DNA of 36,457 nt from Flavobacteriales bacterium UBA7325. GTDB taxonomy: Bacteria > Bacteroidota > Bacteroidia > Flavobacteriales_D > Crocinitomicaceae. The notes beneath the pieces were generated by a model. The model made no database searches, was not told the DNA's origin, and saw only the letters and a program-made list of their open reading frames with translations. The stretch is from NCBI GenBank assembly GCA_002471375.1, contig DKPV01000087.1, positions 26,627 through 63,083 of the forward strand, written 5' to 3'. This document shows, in pieces, positions 1 to 7,478 of the stretch; the stretch's first letter is position 1, and each line of letters opens with the position of its first letter. The position numbers and the translations under genes were made by a program.

Positions 1-12
1 AAGGGAGAGGAT

Positions 13-294
13 GTGAATTACGCAATATCCTACAAGCTCTTGAGTAATGAGGACTTTGCCAAAATTAAAGCTGTAGTGCTAGATCATACTCCCGCTCTTA
101 AGAAGTACGTAGATAAAGTAAGTTCAGAAATATCTAACCCCATTCTGGCTAGTCAAGTTAATAATGTTCTGGAAACACCAATAGAACGAGACGCATCCAT
201 GTTTTTCAAGGCGATGATTCTAATAATTTGGTTGTTTTCTATCTTTTCACCAATTATACTGTCTTTGTTTTTTGGTGTTAAATGGCTTGGATAA
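13..294 (+). CDS. Small membrane protein of unknown function (possibly 5'-truncated)
   Basis: A 93-residue frame opens with GTG, but it also stays open to the left edge of the window, so the true start may lie outside and this may be only the C-terminal part of a longer protein. The first 60 residues are polar and mixed-charge. Residues about 66-90 form a strongly hydrophobic segment ending close to the C-terminus, which suggests a tail-anchored membrane protein. I recognise no family. The stop codon TAA shares one base with the ATG at 294 of the Smr-domain gene (TAATG), so the two are probably co-transcribed and translationally coupled. The frame is supported mainly by this junction and by the clear membrane segment. 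Confidence 0.45.
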   Translation: MNYAISYKLLSNEDFAKIKAVVLDHTPALKKYVDKVSSEISNPILASQVNNVLETPIERDASMFFKAMILIIWLFSIFSPIILSLFFGVKWLG

Positions 295-848
295 TGCAGT
301 TTAAAGTAGGTCAGCAGGTCGTATTCCTGCGTGAAGTTGGAGGAGGAGTAGTCAAACAAGAAATTTCTCAGGGCAAAATAATTGTTGAAGATTCGGACGG
401 ATTTGAACATAGTTGTTTCCCAAATGAAATTGCTCATGTACACGGTGAAGATTATAAAATCAATGCGGATGATATCGTTGCGATTAACGAAGATGAGTCT
501 TTTGCTACAATCCGACATCAAGTAAAGAAAGGAGTCCTCACAGGTCGGCGGAAACCCATCGATGTTTGGGAAATAGATCTTCATATAGAGTCAATTACTG
601 ATTCACATCGGGGAATGTCGAATGCCGATATTTTAATGAAGCAAATGCGAGAACTACGCACATTCTATCAACGAGCCCTATCAAGAAGAATACGAAAACT
701 TGTTATCATCCACGGTGTAGGAGAAGGTGTGCTTAGGGAAGAAGTGAGGTCGTTTCTTGAGAGACAAGAAGGATTAGATTTCTATGATGCTGACTTTAGA
801 GAATACGGTAAAGGTGCAACAATAGTAGAAATCAGAGTAAACGGATAG
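294..848 (+). CDS. Smr-domain protein (DUF2027/MutS2 C-terminal type)
   Basis: The N-terminal part (about residues 1-60, beginning MQFKVGQQVVFL) resembles the small beta-barrel domain found ahead of Smr domains in Bacteroidota. The C-terminal part is a Smr domain. It has the conserved leading element EIDLHIESI, a helix rich in basic residues, and the hallmark IHGVGEGVLREEV followed by a GKGATIVEI strand. Smr domains bind or cleave nucleic acids (branched DNA, or mRNA at stalled ribosomes), so a nucleic-acid role is likely, but the substrate cannot be read here. An upstream in-frame ATG at 282 would add four residues; I prefer 294 because it forms a TAATG junction with the preceding stop and gives the usual family N-terminus. 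The gene ends one base away from the stop codon of the convergent glycosyltransferase, with no terminator between. Confidence 0.82.
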   Translation: MQFKVGQQVVFLREVGGGVVKQEISQGKIIVEDSDGFEHSCFPNEIAHVHGEDYKINADDIVAINEDESFATIRHQVKKGVLTGRRKPIDVWEIDLHIESITDSHRGMSNADILMKQMRELRTFYQRALSRRIRKLVIIHGVGEGVLREEVRSFLERQEGLDFYDADFREYGKGATIVEIRVNG

Positions 849-849
849 G

Positions 850-2487
850 TTATTTGATTGGGTCTCTCCTATAGAACCTGAATCCACCTTCGACCTTAAT
901 TAACTTAATTTCCGGGTAACTTTCTAGTCCAAGGTTTGAAATCTGTGTGATCATGTAAACAGGTTTATCGATTTCACCTTCAACTAACCAGGCTCTATTA
1001 TGACTTTGCTCTGATCCAGAAGTTGTTCTTGCATAGAAATAGGGTGCGTAGCTTTTATAGTAAGTCTCGATATAGCAATCCTCGCCAGCAATCTCCTCGT
1101 AAAAACTAATTACCGGACCTTGAGTCATAGAGTCCACCTTAGGCATTACTGTATAAAGAATAATTAAAAGTGTAAGTCCCGTTCCAGCAGCGGACATTAG
1201 TATCATATTACCTAACTTCCCTTTTCTTAAGAAAACAAACGATGCTATCAAAAAGATTAGAAAGACGAATCCACCAAGACTGTCAATCGCTGTCCATGCT
1301 TGAGAGCTTTCAATTGAACCTATCACAAAAGGGTCATCGATTTTGCTCAAGAGCCATGACTTTTCACTGAGTAATAAAGGAAGGACGATCATTACAGCGC
1401 TGACGATTAATCCAATAACTAAGAAAATTAAGGATATGTACTTTTTTATTACAAACTCACCTTTAAACGCTCTATAAATTACTAGAGCAGCGATGAATGA
1501 TAGTGGGGCATACGTCATTGAAGAGTAATGAATGATCTTTGTCGTCGTAATGCTAAATAGGATAAGTACCACCCAAAACAACACGAGCATCCATGTTTTA
1601 AAATCTAGCGCAGTAGCTTCGCGTTTGCGAAATAAGTAAGGAAGAGCAAATACTGACATTGGGAAACAGCCAAGGCCTACAACAATAAAGTGGTAGTAAA
1701 ACGGTTGTTCGTGGCCTGCAACTGGCGTGCGAAATAACTCTATTTGATATTCAATGAATTGCGAAATAATTTCGAATCCATTTTGATAAACCTCCAGGGA
1801 TATCCAGCATCCAATGATCAGAAACATGCCGGCCAGGAAGACCAAGATATTCAACAACGAGGGAAAAACCCTGAATCGCTTAACAATTACGTATACTGTG
1901 AATGTTAAACCAAGAAGAAGAAAGCCAACTGGTCCTTTTGTGATCACACTTAGTCCTGAAAATATACCTGCAAATAGTGCGAGCTTCCAAATGGATTCAC
2001 CATCCTTAGCAAGCACACGTATCATAAAGTAAATGGAAAGAAAAATGAAGAAATTGAATACCGGATCAATAATTCCAGATTTGAAGTAAAGGTGAGGTAG
2101 AAGGGAAGCGAAAAAGACCAATGCCCAGATCAGTCCGAATTTTGCAGAAAAGTGCCGCTTTCCGATCGTGTAAAAGGTTAATAAATAGATTAAACCAAAG
2201 AGCGCGTTTGGTAACCTTGCTGCAAAATCACCAATACCAAATACCTTCATGGAAGCTACTTGTAGCCAAAAAAAGAAAGGGGGTTTTTCCCAAAAAGGCA
2301 AGTAGTTAATCTGGACTCTGAGATAGTCTCCACTTTCAATCATTTCCCTTGCAGACTCTGCAAAGTTAATCTCGTCCCAATCGAAAAGATGAATGTGACC
2401 AATCCCTATAAAGAAAAAAGCTGAAAGAAATATAAGAAAAGCATAAGCGTATTTCCTGTTAGAAGCTATGCTATCGATGATTGACAT
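850..2487 (-). CDS. ArnT-like GT-C glycosyltransferase (PMT_2/GT83 type)
   Basis: A 545-residue integral membrane protein with roughly a dozen hydrophobic helices. The first periplasmic loop carries the acidic GT-C signature: DWDE at residues 36-39, followed by NFAESAREM. The ArnT/PMT_2 element WEKPPFFFWLQ follows, then an AARLPNAL helix. Enzymes of this family move a sugar from a polyprenyl-phosphate carrier to lipid A, a protein or another envelope acceptor on the outer face of the inner membrane. The C-terminal 100 residues form a soluble domain, as in ArnT. It lies 37 bp downstream of a GT2 gene of the polyprenyl-phosphate sugar synthase type, so the pair may make and use one lipid-linked sugar (inference). 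The acceptor and the sugar are unknown. Confidence 0.85.
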   Translation of the reverse strand: MSIIDSIASNRKYAYAFLIFLSAFFFIGIGHIHLFDWDEINFAESAREMIESGDYLRVQINYLPFWEKPPFFFWLQVASMKVFGIGDFAARLPNALFGLIYLLTFYTIGKRHFSAKFGLIWALVFFASLLPHLYFKSGIIDPVFNFFIFLSIYFMIRVLAKDGESIWKLALFAGIFSGLSVITKGPVGFLLLGLTFTVYVIVKRFRVFPSLLNILVFLAGMFLIIGCWISLEVYQNGFEIISQFIEYQIELFRTPVAGHEQPFYYHFIVVGLGCFPMSVFALPYLFRKREATALDFKTWMLVLFWVVLILFSITTTKIIHYSSMTYAPLSFIAALVIYRAFKGEFVIKKYISLIFLVIGLIVSAVMIVLPLLLSEKSWLLSKIDDPFVIGSIESSQAWTAIDSLGGFVFLIFLIASFVFLRKGKLGNMILMSAAGTGLTLLIILYTVMPKVDSMTQGPVISFYEEIAGEDCYIETYYKSYAPYFYARTTSGSEQSHNRAWLVEGEIDKPVYMITQISNLGLESYPEIKLIKVEGGFRFYRRDPIK

Positions 2488-2524
2488 GCGGTGAATCTAT
2501 AGTTTCGTGCAGCTAAGTTAGCAA

Positions 2525-3268
2525 CTACGTATGAAACTTCTTAGATTTTGCAATTCCGATTTTATTAAAGAAGTACATCCAAGACACGCCAAGAACACCT
2601 AGACCATAGGTAGTGCTGCGGCTGATGTTTATTGAAGAAGCATCATCGAAGTATTTTGTTGGACATGTAATCTCTGCAATTTCGAATCCTTTGTAGAAGA
2701 TTTGAGCAAGCATTTGATTATCAAAAATGAAGTCGTCTGAGTTAATATTGTAATTCACCGATTCTAACACCTCTTTCGAGAACATTCTATATCCGGTATG
2801 GTATTCGGATAGTTTTTGATTCATCAATAAATTCTGAGAGAATGTCAAGAAACGGTTTGCTACATATTTGTACAAAGGCATACCTCCTTTAAGAGCACCT
2901 TTACCGAGAATTCTAGATCCAATCACGCAAGGGTAAACGTCATTTGCGATTAAGTGCGCCATACTCTCTATTAACTTAGGAGTATATTGATAATCAGGGT
3001 GAAGCATAACTACGATGTCAGCGTTCAATTCTAGTGCCTTGTTATAGCAAGTCTTCTGATTTCCGCCATACCCCTTATTCTCTTCGTGACGGATTACGTG
3101 CTCTATACCAATCTTTCGCGCGAGCTCAGAAGTTTCATCGCTACTCTTATCATCAACTAAGACCACTTCATCCACGATATCGAATGGTATTTCGTTATAT
3201 GTTTTCTCAAGTGTTTTAGCAGCATTGTATGCTGGTAGAATTACAACTAGTTTTTTACCCTTAATCAT
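2525..3268 (-). CDS. GT2 glycosyltransferase, polyprenyl-phosphate sugar synthase-like
   Basis: A 247-residue GT-A fold protein. The start VVILPAYNAAKTLEKT, the nucleotide-binding VLVDDKSSDET, and the metal-binding region ending in HPDYQY (in place of DPDYQY) are typical of DPM1/DPMS-type family 2 enzymes. They transfer a sugar from a nucleotide donor to dolichyl or undecaprenyl phosphate on the cytoplasmic side. GSR and YHTGYRMFS motifs in the second half match bacterial members. There is no clear C-terminal transmembrane pair, only a moderately hydrophobic segment near residues 222-238. The ArnT-like gene follows 37 bp downstream, and a TAnnTTTG promoter element sits just upstream. The sugar is not deducible. 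Confidence 0.86.
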   Translation of the reverse strand: MIKGKKLVVILPAYNAAKTLEKTYNEIPFDIVDEVVLVDDKSSDETSELARKIGIEHVIRHEENKGYGGNQKTCYNKALELNADIVVMLHPDYQYTPKLIESMAHLIANDVYPCVIGSRILGKGALKGGMPLYKYVANRFLTFSQNLLMNQKLSEYHTGYRMFSKEVLESVNYNINSDDFIFDNQMLAQIFYKGFEIAEITCPTKYFDDASSINISRSTTYGLGVLGVSWMYFFNKIGIAKSKKFHT

Positions 3269-3291
3269 ATTGATTCTTCAAAATTGTTGTG

Positions 3292-3299
3292 CAAAAATA
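3292..3299 (-). promoter_or_regulatory. Bacteroidota promoter -7 element before the GT2 gene
   Basis: On the minus strand this reads TATTTTTG, an exact match to TAnnTTTG, 24 bases ahead of the ATG of the GT2 gene. A convincing -33 TTTG at the usual 17-23 base spacing is not seen; a TTG-containing stretch lies somewhat closer. It would drive the GT2 and ArnT-like pair. Confidence 0.4.
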
Positions 3300-3361
3300 A
3301 AACAATCATTCGCAATAGGAACGTTTCAGTTCAACTTCTAGTATAGAGCTAAGATAATTAA

Positions 3362-3844
3362 CTATAGATCTTGTCTGAAAGTATGGATATCATTGTGATT
3401 CTCTTCAATTTGATCCTTTATCTTTTTAATCGACATTGTCAGTATTAACAGGTCTGGAGTTGCGTTTTTAGTTAACCAATCGATACTTGTTTTTTCATCT
3501 TCGACCGCATCCGCGATATGATATAGAATCTCAAAATCATGAACTTGAAGCCAGCGTAGAGCACTTTCATTACCTTCGGCGGCATTTATGAATGCTAGTA
3601 AATGTGGATATCCATTGTCCTGTAGCCAATTACGCGCCTCGTCTTTTAGGTAGATAGCGTACGTTGCCATGAACAGCTCTTTGTAGCCATTCTCTTTAAG
3701 CCATAACATTATATCATCATTTCCTTCAATAGCCTTGCTCCAGGCGAGAATGATTTTTGCAGGATAATCGATACGATTCATAGGAACCTTCGAGATTTCG
3801 CCAGCAATAATTTTACGTTTTTTCTTTTTAAACCAGTTAAGCAT
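3362..3844 (-). CDS. Protein of four 25-residue Trp-Leu repeats, family unknown
   Basis: I choose the ATG at 3844, giving 160 residues, because ATGCTTAA overlaps the end of the upstream SpmAB-like gene by 8 bases; an upstream in-frame ATG at 3880 would lengthen the overlap to 44 bases. After a basic N-terminus (FKKKKRK) the protein contains four tandem units of exactly 25 residues: a Trp-Leu pair at 48-49, 73-74, 98-99 and 123-124, and an Ala ten residues earlier at 38, 63, 88 and 113. Units look like two short helices, for example DEARNWLQDNGYPHLLAF. No signal peptide or membrane helix is seen, so the protein is probably cytoplasmic. I do not recognise the family; a helical solenoid for protein binding is the natural reading (inference). 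Overlap with the membrane-protein gene suggests coupled translation. Confidence 0.72.
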   Translation of the reverse strand: MLNWFKKKKRKIIAGEISKVPMNRIDYPAKIILAWSKAIEGNDDIMLWLKENGYKELFMATYAIYLKDEARNWLQDNGYPHLLAFINAAEGNESALRWLQVHDFEILYHIADAVEDEKTSIDWLTKNATPDLLILTMSIKKIKDQIEENHNDIHTFRQDL

Positions 3845-5075
3845 TGCTGTAGAATAAGTATGATATAATAATAGCTGCAATTACCCCCGCTAGATCAGCT
3901 AGAAGCCCAACGCCTGCGGCATATCGTGTATTCTTGATACCTACTGATCCAAAGTATACTGCAAGGACGTAGAAAGTCGTTTCAGTGGATCCCTGCATAG
4001 TCGCTGCGATTTTGGTCTGCATCGAGTTTGGTCCAAATGTATTAATGATGTCCTGCAATGCCCCTCGAGCTCCACTACCACTTAGTGGCTTCATGAATGC
4101 AACAGGTAGTGCATCTATCCATTCGTTTGCGACCACTCCCATATAAATCGCTAATTCAGCAATTCCGCTTAAAATCGCATCCAATGAGCCAGAAGCTCTA
4201 AATACTGCTATCGCAGCCAGCATAGCGATTAGATACGGTATGATTTTAATAGCTACCTGAAAACCATCCTTAGCTCCTAAGATAAATGATTCATAGACAT
4301 TAACTTTACGTCGAATTGCCATTAGCATGAAACCAATGATAATGACGAAAATTAGTGCGTTCCCGAAAATGTTTGAAATAACCTCACCATTCTCAGGATT
4401 ATTCATAATGTAATAGAGCAAGCCTCCAAGTAGAAGAGTAATGGACCCAAGATAGGCTAAAACAACACCATTCAATAAATTGATTCGTTGCTTTATTGAG
4501 ACAATAATCAATCCGATAATCGATGCACAGAAAGTCGCCATTAGAATGGGTAGGAATACACTGGACGGTGAATCCATTTTATTAGCTGCGAGAATGGCAA
4601 AGACAGATACTGGAATAATCGTTAATCCCGAGGTATTCAGGACCAAGAACATTATTTGAGCATTTGAAGCCTTTTCTTTTTCTGGGTTTAATTTTTGAAG
4701 CTCTCCCATTGCCTTGAGTCCTATTGGAGTCGCCGCATTGTCCAGTCCAAGCATATTAGCGCTGAAGTTCATCATCATTGCACCAACGGCCGGATGTTCT
4801 TTAGGGACTTCTGGGAAAAGTCGGGAGAACAAGGGGGATACTAATCGAGTTAGAACACGAACCGCGCCGCCTTCTTCACCTACCTTCATAATTCCCATCC
4901 AGAGACAGATCATGCCCGTAAGCCCGATAGAAATAGTAAATCCGGTCTCAGCGGCTGCAAATAAGCTATCCACTAATTCCTTGAAGATCATTGTGTCCTG
5001 CCAAAAGATGAGTTTACTCGCTGCAACCACAAAGGCCACAACAAACATTCCAATCCATATTCTATTCAATAGCAT
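3837..5075 (-). CDS. Fused SpmA-SpmB-type nucleoside recognition (Gate) domain membrane protein
   Basis: A 412-residue polytopic membrane protein made of two related halves. The first half has LTGMICLWMGIMKVGEEGG and MMMNFSANMLGLDNAATPIG, which match spore maturation protein A. The second half has IPYLIAMLAAIAVFRASG, KPLSGSGARG and GSTETTFYVLAVYFGSVG, which match spore maturation protein B. In endospore formers SpmA and SpmB are separate proteins acting in spore-core dehydration. In Bacteroidota the fused form is found in non-sporulating cells and its transport substrate is unknown. The ATG at 5075 is followed directly by a hydrophobic segment. A 74-bp gap separates it from the upstream glutamine amidotransferase gene, and its 3' end overlaps the Trp-Leu repeat gene. 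Confidence 0.88.
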   Translation of the reverse strand: MLLNRIWIGMFVVAFVVAASKLIFWQDTMIFKELVDSLFAAAETGFTISIGLTGMICLWMGIMKVGEEGGAVRVLTRLVSPLFSRLFPEVPKEHPAVGAMMMNFSANMLGLDNAATPIGLKAMGELQKLNPEKEKASNAQIMFLVLNTSGLTIIPVSVFAILAANKMDSPSSVFLPILMATFCASIIGLIIVSIKQRINLLNGVVLAYLGSITLLLGGLLYYIMNNPENGEVISNIFGNALIFVIIIGFMLMAIRRKVNVYESFILGAKDGFQVAIKIIPYLIAMLAAIAVFRASGSLDAILSGIAELAIYMGVVANEWIDALPVAFMKPLSGSGARGALQDIINTFGPNSMQTKIAATMQGSTETTFYVLAVYFGSVGIKNTRYAAGVGLLADLAGVIAAIIISYLFYSNA

Positions 5076-5149
5076 GGCCCCAAGATCGCTCTTTATTTTG
5101 ATTCTCTCGGTAAGAGTCTATAATTCTATTAACATTGACGAGTTAATCC

Positions 5150-5731
5150 TTAATCGATTTCTCCAATTTTAAATTCACCGCTACAGATTTTCGCGAAATT
5201 CTCTAGAATGATTGCTCCATGGTTTCCGGATACCTCTGGGTGAAACTGAACACCATAAATTGGTTTTTCGGTGTGTTCCATTGCTTCGTTTACGCAGGCG
5301 TCAGAAGAGGCTACAAGCTGAAAACCCTGCGGAATTGAAATACCTTCACAATGATCTTCCATCATTTTTAATTCTTGCGGAAGTCGCAGAAAGAGCGGGC
5401 AGTTCTCGTATACTTCGACAATTTGCCAAGATCTATCTTCTTTCATTCTGTTAGCAAGTGCGCCATGAAGAAGACCAATGATTTGATGTCCAAAACAGAT
5501 TCCAAATACCGGTAGAGTTGTGGAAGTTATCCAAGACATTTTATCGAGATACGGATCAGGATCCACCTCAGTTATTAAAATTGGTGCACCTGAAATAATC
5601 ACACCTTTAACTTCATTAAGCATTGATAGTTCGAATTCGAAAAATGACACCATTTTAGTATCAATAAATTCGTAGGTCACTTGCTCGATATATTTAGTCT
5701 TAGTGCTCCCGCAGTCAATAATTAAAATCAT
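5150..5731 (-). CDS. Stand-alone class I glutamine amidotransferase
   Basis: With the ATG at 5731 (ATGA overlap with the stop of the Sua5-like gene) the protein has 193 residues; the upstream ATG at 5785 would add an Arg/Ser-rich tail with no family counterpart. The GATase-1 fold is complete. GVIISGAP forms the oxyanion region, GICFGHQ holds the nucleophile Cys79, and VQFHPEV holds His164 and Glu166. These domains hydrolyse glutamine and pass ammonia to a partner synthase. It most resembles the amidotransferase half of GMP synthetase (GuaA), but no ATP-pyrophosphatase domain is fused or adjacent, so the acceptor partner is unknown. Translational coupling to a threonylcarbamoyl-AMP synthase-like gene is notable. 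Confidence 0.83.
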   Translation of the reverse strand: MILIIDCGSTKTKYIEQVTYEFIDTKMVSFFEFELSMLNEVKGVIISGAPILITEVDPDPYLDKMSWITSTTLPVFGICFGHQIIGLLHGALANRMKEDRSWQIVEVYENCPLFLRLPQELKMMEDHCEGISIPQGFQLVASSDACVNEAMEHTEKPIYGVQFHPEVSGNHGAIILENFAKICSGEFKIGEID

Positions 5732-6345
5732 AATTCTATTTCTGCTATTCCTTGACGAATAATTTCTGCTTGATTTCCTGTGCAATCAATGATTGTCGAA
5801 GCGTCTAATCTACCAGGTCCACCATCAATGATTAGTTCTACTTTCGAGTCATATCGCTCATAAATGGCGTAAGGATCGACAAAGTAATCAAGAATTTCAT
5901 CTTCATCATCATGCAATGAGGTGGTGGCAATTGGATTTCCAAGCTCTTCCACAACTGCTCTGATTATGCTGTTATCCGGAATCCTAATTCCTATTTCCTT
6001 CCGATTTGTATCAAACAATTTTGGCACCTCGTTTGTCGCATTAAGAATGAAAGTAAAAGGTCCAGGGAGGGAGCGATTTAATAACTTGTAGGTTGGACGA
6101 TCCAATTGTCTGACATAGTTCGCTAAGTTACTGAGGTCGGAGCAAATGATGGAAAATTTGACTTTCTTAAGTTTAATATCCTTTAATTGTGCTAATTCTT
6201 TGATCGCTTTCTTGTTTCTTAAGTCGCACCCCATGGCGTAGACAGTATCCGTAGGGAATATTATGATCTTTCCTTTTCTTAAGGCTTCTACAACGCGCGT
6301 GATTAATCTCTGATCAATGTTATTCTCGTTAATTTCAATTAGCAT
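5728..6345 (-). CDS. L-threonylcarbamoyladenylate synthase (Sua5/YciO/YrdC family)
   Basis: Starting at ATG 6345 the protein has 205 residues and begins MLIEINENNIDQ, as in family members; the ATG at 6378 would overlap the upstream gene by 22 bases. FPTDTVYAMGCDL (about residues 30-42) is the signature of the YrdC fold, followed by the KKVKFSIICSDLS and LPGPFTFIL elements and RIPDNSIIRAVVEELGNPIATTS. The enzyme forms threonylcarbamoyl-AMP from threonine, bicarbonate and ATP for t6A37 modification of tRNAs. The protein has only the YrdC domain and lacks the C-terminal Sua5 domain. It may be the YciO-type paralogue rather than the dedicated TsaC; the exact subfamily cannot be settled by eye. 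It lies 11 bp after the EEP-family gene. Confidence 0.85.
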   Translation of the reverse strand: MLIEINENNIDQRLITRVVEALRKGKIIIFPTDTVYAMGCDLRNKKAIKELAQLKDIKLKKVKFSIICSDLSNLANYVRQLDRPTYKLLNRSLPGPFTFILNATNEVPKLFDTNRKEIGIRIPDNSIIRAVVEELGNPIATTSLHDDEDEILDYFVDPYAIYERYDSKVELIIDGGPGRLDASTIIDCTGNQAEIIRQGIAEIEL

Positions 6346-6356
6346 GCTTCTCCGAG

Positions 6357-7478
6357 TTAATGTTTGAATACTGTACAAGAAATCCCGTAATGATCACTCA
6401 GTTTTTCTTCCTGAATATCGAAGTTACGCGACCCCATTGATTGATCATGAAAAATATAATCAATTCTTCCTGCTGGAACCTTTCCTGCATAGGTAGAACC
6501 AACTCCAATGGATGTATTTCTATAGGAGTCTACGAGTGCACCTCCAAATTGGTTATATGTGTAGGACATAGGAGTGTCGTTAAAGTCTCCACAAACAATA
6601 ACGGGATGTGGGGAAGTTAAAACATGTTCCATTACTTTTTCTGCCTGCTCGGCTCTAATCGGGTAAGCACTGAGTAGTTTTTTAAGTAGCTTCTTGGCGT
6701 GTGATTGGTCTTTACCAGCATCCGAACCTTCGTCACCAAAAAGTGCATAGTCATCCTTTTGAAATTGGATCGATTGAAGGTGAACATTGTAAACACGAAA
6801 TGTATCGGCCTTCTTTACAATGTCAACGTAAATGCAGTAGTTATAAGTCTTATCAATATTTGAAAAGCTAATCTCTCCTTTACGGACAATTTTATGCTTG
6901 GAGTAGATAGCGACTCCATATTGCTGTGATTTGAAGTCTGAGTTAGTAAATCGTGTGTGAATGTGTTCTGTTCCAAGGATCTCTTTCAATGGATCTTTAG
7001 TGTTGTATTGACTTAACTCGTTCCGATGATAGAATTCCTGAAAGCAGTATACATCACCTTTTTGTTGTTCAAGAAACTTGAAAATTTTAGATTTTGTCTC
7101 TACGCCATTCTCGAAAGAACCGTTATAAGCATCAAATAGATGTACGTTGTAACTGACAATTTTAAGTTCGGTTTGATTATTTGTGTTGGCCTCATTCCAA
7201 CCGAAACAAAAGGTGCGAAGTGGGAGGATGCCTCCAATCATAATGACACTTAGTACAATCCACTTCATTTTAGATCGTAGAACGAACCACAGGATCAAGA
7301 GGAGGATATTGCCAATAAAAATGATCCAGTATGAAAGTCCGAATAATGGAAGGAAACTAACCGATTCAGGATGGATGTATATGCTTAAATAAGAACATAT
7401 GAGAGCTAGGAGAGCGACGATCGTTATGGCGCTCAAGATGTTTCGAAATCGAAATATCCTTTTTAGCTTATTTCCCAT
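6357..7478 (-). CDS. Membrane-anchored endonuclease/exonuclease/phosphatase (EEP) family protein
   Basis: A 373-residue protein with about three N-terminal hydrophobic segments (residues about 14-35, 42-66 and 71-92) followed by an EEP domain. Catalytic motifs are all visible: SYNVHLFD, CFQEF with the metal-binding Glu, YNVHLQS, CGDFNDTP, RIDYIFHD and the terminal SDHYG. The fold covers nucleases, sphingomyelinases and inositol-phosphate phosphatases. The intact site implies a metal-dependent phosphoesterase placed outside the inner membrane, but the substrate is not readable. Its start overlaps the end of the first rhomboid gene by 11 bases, so it is probably in the mutL-rhomboid transcription unit. 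Confidence 0.87.
   Translation of the reverse strand: MGNKLKRIFRFRNILSAITIVALLALICSYLSIYIHPESVSFLPLFGLSYWIIFIGNILLLILWFVLRSKMKWIVLSVIMIGGILPLRTFCFGWNEANTNNQTELKIVSYNVHLFDAYNGSFENGVETKSKIFKFLEQQKGDVYCFQEFYHRNELSQYNTKDPLKEILGTEHIHTRFTNSDFKSQQYGVAIYSKHKIVRKGEISFSNIDKTYNYCIYVDIVKKADTFRVYNVHLQSIQFQKDDYALFGDEGSDAGKDQSHAKKLLKKLLSAYPIRAEQAEKVMEHVLTSPHPVIVCGDFNDTPMSYTYNQFGGALVDSYRNTSIGVGSTYAGKVPAGRIDYIFHDQSMGSRNFDIQEEKLSDHYGISCTVFKH

Noticed and set aside
4714..5172. Plus-strand 152-codon open frame opposite the SpmAB fusion
   Set aside because: Antisense to conserved motifs of a well-supported membrane protein; the translation is Ser/Thr/Pro/Ile-rich without domain features.
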